Assembly (NCBI GenBank): GCA_016110215.1 | Contig: JADWQD010000015.1 | Coordinates: 372,001 to 436,000, forward strand | Source of the DNA: Capronia americana | Taxonomy: Eukaryota; Ascomycota; Eurotiomycetes; Chaetothyriales; Herpotrichiellaceae | Length of the DNA: 64,000 bases | Direction: 5' to 3' | In this document: positions 22,702 to 35,336 of the stretch, piece by piece | Position numbering within the stretch: position 1 is the stretch's first letter | Layout: the number at the start of each line of letters is the position of its first letter | The notes under the pieces: generated by a model | What the model saw: only the letters and a program-made list of their open reading frames with translations | Told to the model about the DNA's origin: nothing | The model's database searches: none | Program-made: the position numbers and the translations under genes

Positions 22702-24251
22702 CGCCCTTCTCGTACACTCTCTCTGGCTTCCGTCGGACCGGCCACGACATAAGCTCTCTGTATTTCAGCACGGATTGAATCAACGGTATGAATACTCGCC
22801 GTAAAGGCTTAGACAGTCTTCGCACAGTCGAGTCGACATCTGGCTACATTGGGAATGGAATCGCTGTTGCCACAAGCGCCCGGATCCCAGCTCTTCTGCT
22901 GGAATCTTATTGTGAGCTACAACGCTTCGTTGGGCCGTGGGACCATCGACGTCGATACTTCGTGACCCCAGGCTAAGTTCGGCAACGGCCGGCGACTTAC
23001 GATAGTGAGTTAATCCCGCCAGCCACAAAATTAGCAGGTGGCGGCACGGTGGCTTGCCAACCTCTCAAAAAACTGTCTTTTTTTCTTCGAATGTGTTCAA
23101 ACTCGTGTGTTGTCCCACCATGAAATGATTTTGTTGCTTGCGTACGTACCCACGCGGGCTGCGAGCGCGACTATCTCCTACCCAGCCGCCTTACACAACA
23201 TCTCAGCGTCTCAGCATCTCAGCATCGAATCCCGCTGGGTACGCTCCTTCTTCGTCCTTGAATCGGAATACCTGTCCGTGGAGCAGCGGGGGACAATTGG
23301 CTCCTTGCTGATTGGCCGGGCGCCACTTCGGAGACTGCCTTCCAGATGGGGACGACACGAGTACTTTCCATTTGCATCTTTAACCTGACCCTGGCCCTGA
23401 GGCTGGCTGCTTCAACCTGAGATGCTCCTGCACGTGACTGAGAACGGTGTCATTCGGCCTGACCAACGGATCAATCGCGCCCACGTCTGGGCCAGGGGCC
23501 CTGTTTCCGGCAAACGCCTACTCGTATACTCCTGTTGCCAATTTATCGCCTCGGCCAAGTCTATCCATAACTTGCCAATCGATTCTAGTTAACGTCATGG
23601 TCACCAAAGATCCTTCTCTAACCTAGGTTAGGCAGCCCGTCGAAAGAGGAGATGAAGAGAAACAACCAATGATGACCATCACTCCACGTAGGCATCTGAA
23701 ATGCTGATGGCTGGCTCTCGGGGTCTCTGCCTCTTGCCAAACTCGCGGGGGCCGTCTTCGATCATCGCGAGCCAACCATTTCGCAGGCAGCACTACCGAC
23801 ACGGATGCCCTTGCAGAATGGAAGCCCTACAAAAAGCCCAACCTCCCTCAAGAGGATGATTCGGACTTGCATGAAAGGCGAACTATTGGCCGGGAGCAGC
23901 GCACCTCTAGATGGGCAAACCTGTCCAGAAGCCTTACCGGTTTGGGAGGCGCAATTTTTCAGCTTCCATACGAAGATCGCATACCAAAAATATTTTTACA
24001 AGCTACCATTCGACGCGGGTTGGCACACTCTGCATCTCGCCTTTTTGAATTTGGGACCAGGGAATGAGGATTGGTTTGCTAGCCTGAATATGAAACCTCC
24101 TTATATTGTCGCCTTTAAAGTTTTCGCTTCCGAGAAATCCCCCATCGTTTTCATTTAGTGGAGAGTCATCGTCCCTTCCCCCTTGCACAGAACAGATCAA
24201 TATCTTTGTTACCACCATTTTGAAATCAATAGTGAGACGGGAACGAACAAG
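22702..24251. other. Intergenic, upstream of the NLR gene
   Basis: Contains a frame open from about 23790 to 24067 that reads like a protein fragment ('EWKPYKKPNLPQED', 'GGAIFQLPYEDRIPKIFLQ') but has no clear start, splice partner or family. The rest is unassigned; the final few hundred bases should hold the NLR promoter. Confidence 0.45.
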
Positions 24252-27200
24252 ATGCGAGCCCTTAGGAGAATGACGTTGCGGAAGGACCTAAAGGATCCAA
24301 CAAAATCACGGCAGGACTTAGCTTTGAGTAGCCCTACGCCGGGGGTGGTTCAACCGCAAGGTCCCGCTGCACATCGAGAACCGAAAGATTATTGGGGTGA
24401 AGCTACAAAGCAACTTAAAGAAAGGAAACCTGCTGTGTATCGGGATTTCGAGCATCTGCGGAACGACCTCAGCGATACGATAAGCATGGAATGGCTTCAA
24501 GGCTTAATCGAAGCAAAAAAAGCAGATCTTTCGGGAAAGGATTCCACGACACGAAGAACTCTCGACAAAATACTGAGGACTGTCATCCTTTTTAAAGATG
24601 TCGGTACGGCGGCGGCAAGGTTTGATCCATCCGGTGCTGCTCCTGTGGCATGGTCTGGGATCTGCTCAGTGATGCAAGTAAGTTCGTGGCCATATGTCAC
24701 ATGTTTTCAGCACCGAATGCTTTCCGTTTTGCTTACTTTACGCAGGCGGTCTTGAACGAACTCGGGAAATATCAGGACGTTCTTTTTGGCATTCTCCGAA
24801 TATCCTCGATCATTGCTCGTTGGGGAAATGTTGAGACGCGGCTCCTGAGACGACAGGACCCGTTGCTGGCCACCGATTTTCAAAAATTTGAAACTCAGCT
24901 CATCGATTTATACGCCGGCATCATCGAGAGCCAAGTTGAGATAAATCGATTTTGCAGCGCTGGGGCATTCCGTAAGGTACCTTAATATCTGCGAATCTGT
25001 CAGAGTTAACCCAGAACCAGGACGGGTTTTTCAGTCCCCGTACAACATGGCCTTGTGGCAACGGACTCTCCAAAACATAGCAACAATAGATGAGATCTGC
25101 AAAGCTTCCAAAGGCATTATAGACGACGAGATCATTTATCAGCGCCAGAATGCCGAACTCCTGCAGTGGATCTCCGCTCGGAATCCATTGGAGATGCACG
25201 ACTCCGTAAAGGAGCGTACGAAAACGGAAGATGATTATCAGAATTGTGGAGAATGGCTATTCAAGATGGAAGAATATCAATCCTGGAATGCCCATACAGT
25301 GTGTAATGTTTTCTGGCTCCTCGGAACAGGTAAGCTGCCTTTTCCCGAGGTCTCGTGTCATATTGACCAAATGGTAGTGGGTACTGGTAAGACTACATTG
25401 ATGTCGGCGCCCACCGTCCGAGTTTTGGTATATATTGTGCTGACAAGAAGAAGCTCTCGGGTCATCCAATGGCATCTGGACAGATCCTCAACATTCGACG
25501 GAACTTCGATTGCCTTTTTTTACTGCTCCAGGCGTACGGCGGATCATGGTATTGATTACCGCGAAGTCCTGAGGTCGCTCGTTCGCCAACTATCCCAATC
25601 TCCGGGTCAAAAGGAAGTCAATAAGAGTGTGTTGGATCTTTTTGATTCTTTGAAGACGGATCGTCCTGGTACTGGTAACCTCAAGACAGGGGAGTGCAAG
25701 TCCCTGCTTAAGTCAATTATCTCAGCTCAAACGTCGGTGCGTGTGGTCATAGATGCACTCGACGAATGCGACAAGCCCTATGAACTTTTAAAGGCGCTTT
25801 CCGATATCTCAGCAGATTCCACAGGTAAGATGAAATTCATGCTCTCTAGCCGAGAGGATGTGGATATCACGCCATATTTCCAGGACCATGTCGCTATCCG
25901 AATGAACCGCACGCTTACAGATTTTGATATGAGGACATATGTTATGCAGGAAATTAAGGACAAGCCTCATAACGAACGTCTCCTGAAAGGAAAACACCCG
26001 GAACTGGAAGATAAATTAGCAGAAGTGCTTTTGGATCGAGCAGGTGGAATGTAAGTCCCCCATATTGGCACAGCTAATTGCACGCCGGCCAAAGCAGACG
26101 GGGTTTAACAATATGCCAGGTTTCGCTGGGTAGAGCTGCAATTATCTCTATTCCTTGATCTCCTACAACCTCCGAGACATCCTGCAACTGTCCGGGACCT
26201 GATCGAGCAACTCAAGCAGAAATCAGTCGCTGGAGAGGCTGAGCTGAACTCCACGTACGCACAGATATTCCATCGAAACACCCCCCAAGACAACATCGAA
26301 CGGCGGCATGCAACCACCGCATATCAATTGATCCTTTGCAGCTTCCGACCCTTGAGACTTAGTGAGATTACGCACGCTGTGGCTCTGTCCGAACGAGGAG
26401 ACACTGACCAAGACGTCGACGACGTCTACCTCCTCGAAATATGCCGAAACTTTATCGTCCAAAACACTCGAGGGTTCATCGAATTTGCACATGTATCGGT
26501 CAAAGATTTCCTCGCAACTGAAAAATTTGACCAAGTTCACGCGCACGCGCGATCGGCTGAAATCTGTCTCAGGTGCCTGCAGCTCAAATTCCCGGAGTCG
26601 CCCAAAGATTTCTACATACAGTTCGCCAGGGAATTGTTTAAGGGATGGTCGGGTTCTCCGCTTCCTCCCATCGACAGCAATTTCTTCCCTGAGTATGCCT
26701 TTGCTTACTGGGTGGATCACTGCTTGGGCGCACCACGATGCCCGGGAAAGGCTTCCAAGTTTAGAGCGACTATGCAGGTATTTCTGAGTGGAAATTCCTG
26801 GTCAGAGTTTTCCAAGATGATATGTCGATTCCAGAAAGTGGACGGTGGTATACTTGTGCATGGGTGGCAACCGATAATCGACTGCCTGAGTGATGATGGT
26901 GACGTTACCTTCCCGGCATGTGTCCTGGATTTGAAAGAGCTGTTGTCTGCTCGACATGGTCAGCGGCCTGACTTGATCCAGCTTCGCAACATCAAACACG
27001 AGACGCCGTTGCTTGTTGCTTGTCGTTACAATAGTCTTGAGGTGGCGCAACTATTAATCGAATGGGGTGTGGCAACTGCTGACGGTCCAAAAGCACTAGC
27101 TGTAGCAGCGCGGAAAGGGCTAGCTGACATGGCGAACCTCCTCTTGAAGAGCCAGGTCAATGCAAGTGCGGCCGGACCTGATCTGGTACCGCTCATTGAA

Positions 27201-28685
27201 GCAGCCAGGGGAAACCATGTAAACCTTGTGGAGATTCTCCTGAATGCTGGTGCCGACGTCAATTCGGCAGAAAGAGGAGTTACCGCATTGCATGTTGCGG
27301 CTAAGGAGAACCACATCGAAGTTTGCGAAGCCCTTATCCAGTCCAACGCTAACGTCAATGTGAAGGAGCCGTACGGCAAGACTCCCTTGTATATCGCTGC
27401 TCGAGCAGGTCATTTCAGTGTCGCCGAGCTGCTCCTCCGTTCTGGAGCTTCCACCTCTGGCATAGGGGCCGAGGGGCGCTCAGCGCTGCATGCAGCCAGC
27501 CAAAGCGGAAATCCGCAACTTATGGATATGATGGTTCGCTTTGGAGCATCTCTGCATGACAGAAACAACGCGGGTGAAACGGCCCTCCATATCGCGGTAC
27601 GCCAAGGGCATTGCAACATAATTAGGTGGTTCCTACAACGTGGAGTCTGTCCAGCGGCCTTCTCCTGTACCGACAACCTAGGGAGAACTCCAGTGCATGT
27701 CGCAGCTGCGAACAGGCGCGTCAAAGCAATCAGCCTCTTGGTAGAATCAGGTTGGTCAGAGAACGGCGATGATAGCTTCGGCTTCACTCCTCTGCATTAC
27801 GCGGCTCGCTATGGCGATTATAACACTGTGAAGAGCCTTTTGGACTACGGTGCGTGCCCAACCGCTAGAGGTCGGAGGGGTATATCCGTCATACATGCAG
27901 CGGCCATGAGTGGTCGCGACCCAATCCCCATTGTCACCGAGCTGCTTGAAAGGGGCGCACAGCCTGATGACCGTGATGACTATGGTCATACTCCGTTGCT
28001 GTGGTCTCTTCGCAACAAACCCTCGGTGTCAACAATCTCATTTCTCCTCGGGAAGGGCGCAACACTCACCGATACAATGGCGGACAAGAGAGGACCTCTT
28101 CATTGTTATATGGACCCGTTACTTAATACACAGGGTCTTAAAGAGGAGCTGGTTCAATACCTGTTGGATGAAGGAGCTGTTCTCAACACGGTCGATTCCT
28201 ACGGACGCACTCCGCTCCATTATTTGTTGGGAAGATATCGAAATATTGGGCGTGCAGGCACCGGTTCTGTTCTTGCTTTGCTATTATCAAAGCAAGTTCC
28301 TATCTTCCAATCTGACCACGAAGGGCGCAGCCCGCTTAGCTACGCGTTCTATGCTTTCCCGGCAGCAATAGAGCACTACTATGGGCAATCCAATTTCTAT
28401 GAGGAATTCGAAGCAATGCTCAACATTCTTACGGTTCACATCAACTCGATGCGCGATCAAAGCCAACAGGCACAAGAATACATGCAATCTGTGGAGTATA
28501 GATATATTTTGGACCTTCGCACCGCAATCTCCAGGAGAAGAGAGGATGAGTCAACATATGATAAAGCCGTCTGGGGCGGTAGGCATGGTACTGACCGGAG
28601 AATCTATGAGTTTGTGAGAAGCGGTTCCGTTGACGAGAATTGGTACTGGCTCTGGAATATGATTGAGATACGAAATTACTGGTAG
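24252..28685 (+). CDS. NACHT-ankyrin NLR-like protein
   Basis: Five exons (24252-24677, 24746-24976, 25035-25329, 25378-26050, 26120-28685) encode 1396 aa. The first 300 residues look like the N-terminal domain that precedes NACHT in many fungal NWD-type proteins (helical, 'YRDFEHLRNDLS', 'VGTAAARFDPSGAAPVAWSG'). The P-loop 'GTVGTGKTTL' is rebuilt exactly by removing the 48-bp intron at 25330-25377 (residues about 315-325). Walker B is 'VRVVIDALDECDK' (near 437), and 'GGMFRWVELQL' is restored by the 69-bp intron at 26051-26119. Residues about 830-1280 are ankyrin repeats ('TALHVAAKENHIEV', 'TPLYIAARAGHFSV', 'SALHAASQSGNP', 'TALHIAVRQGHCN', 'TPLHYAARYGDYN'). Such STAND proteins act as signal-gated switches; several trigger cell death in non-self recognition. 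The ligand is unknown. Residues just after the P-loop ('APTVRVLVYIVL') fit the family poorly, so a further small intron or local decay is possible there. Confidence 0.9.
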
Positions 28686-30068
28686 AGCCACACCTGGGAA
28701 AGATGGGTCAGCCTTCCCGTACTGAGGTGGACATCATACCTCTCAACAGCGCTTCACTCCTGCGCGCGCAACACCTATATCAAGTCAGTCCTGCTCGCCC
28801 AATGCCCTCAGATAGCTCCGCCGTCTCGGCCCACTCAGTTTAACAGGCCCTGTAGCAATCACAACGGCCACGCAGAGTTGGTTGGAGACCACGGGCGAGT
28901 TTAGGTGGAATGCTCTGACAGGACTCCCCGACGGTGGGCGAAGTAAACCTGTAGAGAATGTGTTCTTATCCTCCCAATAACCGGGCTCAGGTACGTCCAC
29001 TGTTACCTTCACATCCTTTTGTCATATATCCACTTCGAGCTTCGAACGCGGTTTGCCCCTAACGTCTCTGCAAGTTCCGGAAGGGGTCGCTACGGCAATA
29101 TGGGAAGTAAGCCCGTCTCGGACCCGTCTGCACGCGTCTGGCATCGAGCCCAAGGCTCCTGCCGCTCCTTCAATATTGAGGTTGAGTATGGAAAATTTTG
29201 TCGTACAGTATTTGGCCTGTGCCGAGATTGGTCCAAGACACATCAGGACTAGAATTGGGATGGATGATGGTTTGGGGCAACATCTACAATTGAGATTGCC
29301 ATCCTGTCTGATTCTTGGAGGGATTTTACTTGGTATCCGAAAGCAAAGTCGATCAAAGGACCTTGACGGGTTGGGTTAGAACCATCCCTTACCCCAAACA
29401 TGACCTCAAACAAATACCATGTATTGAAAACCGCTACGCTGAGGGTGGTTGTGTAGAAAGTAGCACAGTCTGACAGGTAATCGTCTCGTCTCCCTGCAGG
29501 CGGGCTCGTCCCGTCCGCTGCCTGTGACAAGAAGACGATCAGCCCGGTCTCGACAGTCTGGAACATAGGGGAGAAACGTATGGTTGTCTCTGCGCGAGGC
29601 CCAAATCTTGGTTCAAGAGGTCTTGGCTAGGCTCCTTGACGTTGCTTGAGTGAAGCTTGTACCCTTGAAGCTTCTGCCAAGACTCACTCGTCCAGGGTTG
29701 ATTGGTTGATGACGTCCTCATCCTCCAGAAATGACGCGGCATTTCTTGGCGGGTGTGTCATTGTTCGCTTTTTATGGGCTGTGAACTAAATGCATCCATG
29801 TACCTCGCTCGCTACATACCAGCCTTCTGCAATCATTCTGCCTAGTCGGCCAGCAGCCCGTGAGCCGGTCTCATAATTAAGTGGCGCACATTGGCAGTGC
29901 ACTCTACCGGAAATCTGTGCCAGTTGATTTGGAAACCGGCTCGCCAGTCGTCGCCGATTGCAATATCAATCATTATGCCTAGTCACTGCTATCCGAGCGC
30001 CCGTTAGTCAGAGGGTCATTGAATTTTGGTCCCCAAAGGTCTCAAACCTCCGACTTCGTCCAGTCAAT
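28686..30068. other. Intergenic
   Basis: About 1.4 kb between the NLR and aim6. Minus-strand frames at 29249-29566 and 29539-29742 and a plus frame at 29053-29379 are open but resemble nothing I know and show no convincing exon chain. No RNA gene seen. Confidence 0.45.
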
Positions 30069-31527
30069 ATGCCTCCCACGAGACACAACAGATTCAAGCG
30101 AAAGCCTCGTCATGTTCGATTCATGGTCGATGAGGGTGAATCCAGCTCAGACGAGGACGTTGAGCTGGGCCAACATGTACAGACTCATAAATCAAGTGCA
30201 AGCATCCCCGACACTGCCAACGGTCCGAGCCAGAGTCGTGCTCAAGGGCCATCTCTGTCTTTGAAGATACCGGGTTTTCCTCTATCAAGCACAGCTCATG
30301 CTAAACGATCTTCATGGCAACCATGGTTGTCTGCCAGGAATCGTCAACGACCTCCTTCGCGAACCTTGCTAAAGGTAGTGAATCTAGTCAAATTATCCTT
30401 GATGCTCCTGTGAGTGTAAGGTCTCACAATCCCAACATTCACTAACGACGCTCAGAGGAATACTGCAATGCCTCACCTATCTCTATAGCTTCCTAAATGC
30501 CGTCTTCCCGGATGAACTCGACCTGGTGTCCGGGCCTTTCAAAGACTTATTTGTGACAACGGGGCCCCCCGAGGCATTGTCGGAGGATCTCACCGTAGAC
30601 GTTGAGCCTCTGATGTGTCATTCCCACAATGATTACTGGCGTCGAGAACCCCTTTACCAAGCCATCCGAGTAGGCTGTACGGGAGTCGAAGCTGACGTCT
30701 GGCACTTCGACGACGAGCTCTACGTGTCGCACACCGTCTCAGGGATCCGCCAGAACCGTACCCTGGAAAGTCTATACCTAGATCCCTTGAAGGACATTCT
30801 GAACCGTCAAAACCAGCTCCCCGACTTTCTCGGCCCGTTGGATCGGACACTCAACGGCGTCTTCGCCGCCCATCCGATGCAATCACTTGTATTACTGATC
30901 GATTTCAAAAACGAGCCGGAACCCACCTGGCGTCGTCTGGAGTCCCATCTAACTTACTTCCGGGACAAGAAATACCTGACACATTTCAACGGTACATCTG
31001 TCATTCAAGGTCCTCTGACCATCGTCGTGTCGGGAAACGCCCCCTTCAGTCGCATCGTGCAAAGCTCGACCTACCGAGACGTGTTCTACGATGCTCCGCT
31101 CGAAGTCATGGCCTCGTCACGGACCCGAGGAGGACCACCACTACCCTTACCTCATTCTGTCACTGATACAAATGACCCTGCCATAATTGACATGCCTCCG
31201 GACCTCCAGAACGCGGCTACTTACTCCCCCGCCAACTCATACTACGCCTCTGTCTCCTTCGCCCGATCGATCGGCTATCCCTGGCATTCGGCTCTGTCAC
31301 AAGCTCAACTCGATCTCCTACGCAGACAAATTCGCGGTGCCCACGCCCGCGGCCTGAAAGTTCGGTACTGGGGCACTCCGGCCTGGCCCGTCGGCTTGCG
31401 CAACTATCTCTGGCGTGTACTTGTTCGCGAAGGTGTGGATTATTTGAGTGTGGATGATGTCGAGGCTGTCACCGGGGACAATTGGGGTCCTAGGAAAGGT
31501 GGGTGGGGGAGAAAATGGTGGCGATGA
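30069..31527 (+). CDS. aim6: AIM6-like PLC-type phosphodiesterase-fold protein
   Basis: Two exons (30069-30409 and 30456-31527; a 46-bp intron with GTGAGT, ACTAACG and CTCAG) give 470 aa. The N-terminal 110 residues are basic and Ser-rich, with a hydrophobic segment spanning the splice site ('LSLMLLGILQCLTYLYSFL') that is likely a membrane anchor. Then comes the AIM6 signature: 'CHSHNDYWRREPL', 'GCTGVEADVW', 'ELYVSHT', 'LYLDPL' and C-terminal 'VRYWGTPAWP' and 'VDYLSVDD'. The fold is that of glycerophosphodiester phosphodiesterases, with His, Glu and Asp positions kept. Yeast mutants affect mitochondrial inheritance; biochemical activity is not settled. The ATG at 30069 (MPPTRHNRFKRK) is the first in this frame. 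Confidence 0.93.
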
Positions 31528-32065
31528 AGTAGGATAAGCGGAGAAAATCCCCAAGTCGATCATAGATACAGTAGCTTGAGATCTATCAATGGCGGCGATA
31601 TTCCGTGAGGGGGGGAGGTAGTTATAGCACATCCGCACACCCAGCATGCGGTCTCGTTCCCATCGGACTAGATGGGGTCCCAAGGTGTTTGCCACGCATT
31701 CCTTTCAATCTTCATACTCTCGCTCGACATCGCCTGTGGAATGTGTTGGTGCGATGTAGGGGATATATGATTTGTGTGCCCATGCGAAGTCGTAGTCTTG
31801 ATCGCTATTTTGACAACAGACGAGTTCTGCGTGCCCTGAGATCAGATCGTGAATGCGAAGTAATTAGCTGCACAGCATTCCTGAATCGACGCTCTGGTCC
31901 ACCGCTCTCCCCCCCTCGAATCAAGATTACTCCCTACTGGCGGGAGAAGGAAACTGGTCCCCTGTTGATCTCTGCCAAGCCAGCTCTTTATCAGATCGGC
32001 CAATACTTATCAGCTCAACACTGTATCTTCCTCTTTCTACCACCACCTTCATCCATGAGAACTAC
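31528..32065. other. Intergenic, promoter of the FAD oxidase
   Basis: Sequence between aim6 and the FAD-linked oxidase. Pyrimidine-rich just before the ATG at 32066, as usual for fungal promoters. Nothing else recognised. Confidence 0.5.
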
Positions 32066-34428
32066 ATGTATTCCACATGGAATCATGCTGTCCCAAACTT
32101 CATATCCACCCTTGCCATCTTTGCGCTTGTCTGCGTGGCAAAAGAGGGACAATATCCACTGACAAGCTCCCACGATGATGCAGCCTCACAAGCAGTAGGT
32201 TTCACCGCCCTTCAACTCCGGTCATTCTCCCTCGCAGACAGGTCGTTGAAACGAGTTTTACAGTGCCACACCCTGGCAGCACGCTTTCCATTTCTAGTCA
32301 CATTCCCTACCGATAAAGGTTACCAGTCTCAACAGGCCCGGTACTGGGCGGCCAACCAAGCAGACTTCAGGCCATCATGTCGCGTATCGCCCACGACCAG
32401 TGAGGATGTCGGCATTCTGGTCTCGCAGCTCGTCGAGTTTGGCGATAATGTGAAATTTGCCATCTCAAGCGGCGGACATGCAACTGCCTTTGGCGCCTCG
32501 AATGTCGATGAGGGGATCACACTGGACCTTTCTGCGCTGGATTCTGTATCGCTGGCCTCTGATCGGTCCTATGTGGATGTCGGGACTGGAGCGCACTGGA
32601 TAGATGTCTACCGAGCCCTTGATCCGGTGGGATTAACCGTTGCTGGAGGCAGAGCTGCATCAGTCGGCGTGGGCGGGTACTTGCTCGGTGGTGTGTGATC
32701 GTTCATGCACCCTATGGGCAAGCTACAGTGCTGACGAGGCTGACCAAGGCGGCATATCCTTATTCTCAAGCATGTATGGTTGGGGCGCCGATTCTGTCGA
32801 TTCGATCGAGGTGAGTTGTGTCTCGAGTGATCACTCGCCCTGGCATGGACGCTTGTCTCTCAACCTCAATCATTGATTTACTTAGGATTCTCCATCGTTT
32901 CTAGGTCGTCCTCGCAAACGGCACCATCGTCACCGCGTCCGCATCAACGCACTCTGGGCTGTTCACCTGCCTGAAAGGAGGCGCCAACAATTTCGGCATC
33001 GCCACCAGTTTCCGCATCAAAACCTTCCCGACTCATGGCCCCCTCCGCGTCTCCCTCCTGCAGTACGCCCATGAGAACCTCCCTGCAGTGCTCCATGCAC
33101 TTGCGAATTTCACGAAAAACGCCCACCTGGATCTCAACTCCGCGTCAGCAGACCTCTCTATCGGTTTCGACACCACGCTGAACGACCCCGAGCAGAACAA
33201 CACATTGTATATGCTCATGCTAACGCGATTAGTTCCGCCCGAGGAGCAACGAGATCCTCCTACGGCTGAGAAGCCCCCACGGCTATGGCAGCCCTTTTTC
33301 GATATTCCAACACTCTCCACATCGACGTGGAGATGCAGCATGAGCGACGTCGCCCAGATTGTCGAGACGAGTAACCCTTATGGGTTCCGGTAAGCTTAGC
33401 ACCTCTTCCTTCTTTCACCGCCAATGCAACAAGAAATCATGGCATATCACGCGTTAGCTTATGGAGAGTAAATGAACCTGATCTTACCTCTGGCTTCTCC
33501 GCCGCAGAGTCTACAAAACCACCATGACGGTGCGGAATGATCCCCTCCTCCTCGCACGCATCACAGATCTCGTCACAGCGGCTTTGCAAGACGAGTCTTT
33601 CGCACGCGGCGAACCCGTCCTCCAAGCGGGGATGCTCGTCCAGCCCTTGACGCTGCCTCACCTGCGGTATGCGAGGGATCAGGCTCAAGCACAAGAAGAA
33701 GGACAAGAAGAAGGACAAGGAAAAGAACAAGCGCAGGCACAGGGGCGACGAAACCTCATGCTTCTAGAGGACGAGGACGAAGCCTTGATGCGTATGTATG
33801 ATGTTTCTTCGCGTTGTTGGTCATTCTTGTGATTATGCCATGCCATGCAATGCGAATACCTTTATTTTTGGTCCATGTTAATATTTTATTTAATCCCCTC
33901 TCACATCTTGCATTGGCCCCTGGGTTGCGATTTGCTTGAGCCCGGCCCTGAGCTAGGATAGCCTGGGGCTGATCTAAACACATCCCATCCGACGCGACTG
34001 CTCCGATCTGATCTCTCCTGACCTGATGTATCCTAACTGTACCAATCCTACTACATACCACAGTCCTCTCCCTCGAAACCCACCACCTCCACACGCGGCA
34101 CTCAACACGCTACACCACCCTAGTAGACGGGATCCTCGCCCAAGCCGAAGAAATAGCACGCTCATACTCATTCAACAACACTAACGCCAACGCCAACGCA
34201 CTACATCCGTTCCGATACGGCAATTACGCGGCCAAGGGCCAGGACGTGTGGGGGTTGTTGCTTAACGACAACAACAAGACGAAGACGAAGGAGAAGGAGA
34301 AGGAGAAGGAGAAGGACAAGGGGAGTCTTTGGCGAATGAGAGACCAAGTGAGGGATGTGCAGCGGCGGTATGATCCCTTGGGAGTGTGGGAGAGGATGGT
34401 GAGTGGTGGGTTTAGGATTAGGACTTGA
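32066..34428 (+). CDS. Secreted FAD-linked oxidase (PCMH/BBE type)
   Basis: Five exons (32066-32690, 32749-32810, 32905-33389, 33508-33791, 34064-34428) give 606 aa. A hydrophobic N-terminus ('FISTLAIFALVCVA') suggests secretion. The FAD domain has 'SCRVSPTTSEDV', 'FAISSGGHATAFG' (the His near residue 134 matches the flavin-attaching His of BBE-like oxidases), 'TVAGGRAASVGVGGYLLGGGISLFS' split by the first intron, and 'LKGGANNFGIATSF'. No Cys stands in the second flavin-attachment motif, so attachment would be through His only. The C-terminus 'YDPLGVWERMVSGGFRI' matches the family's end. Two unusual low-complexity inserts are present: a Gln/Glu-rich run in exon 4 and a Lys/Glu run in exon 5 coded by an AAGGAG repeat. 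The last intron is long (272 bp). It oxidises an alcohol, sugar or secondary-metabolite substrate; which one is unknown. Confidence 0.88.
34274..34320 (+). repeat. In-frame AAGGAG microsatellite
   Basis: Tandem AAGACG/AAGGAG units within exon 5 of the FAD oxidase encode a Lys-Thr/Lys-Glu run. It lies just before the conserved C-terminal helix. Confidence 0.85.
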
Positions 34429-35336
34429 TCTGCCGAGGACGGGGTAGAGCTAAGTAAGCTAGGTACGGAGGACGGAGGACGAGGTAGATAGATACATAGA
34501 TAGTTAGGTAGATAGATAGGTGGCTGACTTGGCTAGGATGTTCATAGGGATGGAACGGACAACGGATGACGGAGGATGGAGCAAGTCGGTGGCCAACTTG
34601 GTAGCTTGGTGACAGCGGCGTGATAGAGTGTCGAGTAAAGTGAGATCTGAATATCGTACACAGTATTCTCCGTATACTCCGTAGTAAGAGTGAAGAAGAT
34701 GATAGGATACGAGCACTCCGACTCAAAGTATATCTAGTCATTATGGCGCTCTCTCCCCTGCCTCTGGAGATCTGAAATGTCTAAGTTAAGCCCATGTGTT
34801 ACCTTGTGTGCCCTTTACATCTCGGCGTCTCATCATCATGACCATACATACATAGATACCTTTTTTTTCCAGTCGTGACCTTTTTCATGGAGATTCCAAT
34901 GTTAGGTGATTCGGCGACAGTATAGGCCCAGATCCCAGAGCCCAGACCGAGCTCATTTTAAAGCGGGTGTAAACAAGCTGATGCGCCTTCGACATATCTT
35001 TACAGAGTCAGTCTGTTCTCGACTACCTCTGATTGTAGCGACCATTAGGGAACATGTTGACCATTGTCGTGAGAAAATTGCTCTCCCTAGAGTATCAGGC
35101 AAGCTGAGATCGGTTCGATTCGAGGTACGTGCTGACGTGTTGCACTTCCGACCGCCGTATGCTCTGGCGGAGCTCTCAAACCCCGCCATTCAGCTCGGCC
35201 CCCGCCCCGAACGTATCAGCCGTTTCTGCCGTATAATGAGAGAGAAAGTCTCGCCCGACGGCTCGAAGACGTGCCGGATCCCGCGAGGCCAGGATCAGAA
35301 AGAGACTGCTCTGTGTCGTCACTCTTAGTGTGCAAT
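34429..35336. other. Intergenic, convergent gene ends
   Basis: 3' flanks of the FAD oxidase and the acyl-CoA-binding gene. It contains a GATA/GGTAGATA-rich tract (about 34470-34525) and a T8 run near 34861. ORFs at 34906-35328 lack family resemblance. Confidence 0.5.

Noticed and set aside
29249..29742. Minus-strand frames between the NLR and aim6
   Set aside because: They read partly like protein, but I could not chain them with convincing splice sites or recognise a family.
34906..35328. 140-codon plus-strand frame
   Set aside because: It has a GTG rather than ATG start, no family resemblance, and lies between two convergent genes.
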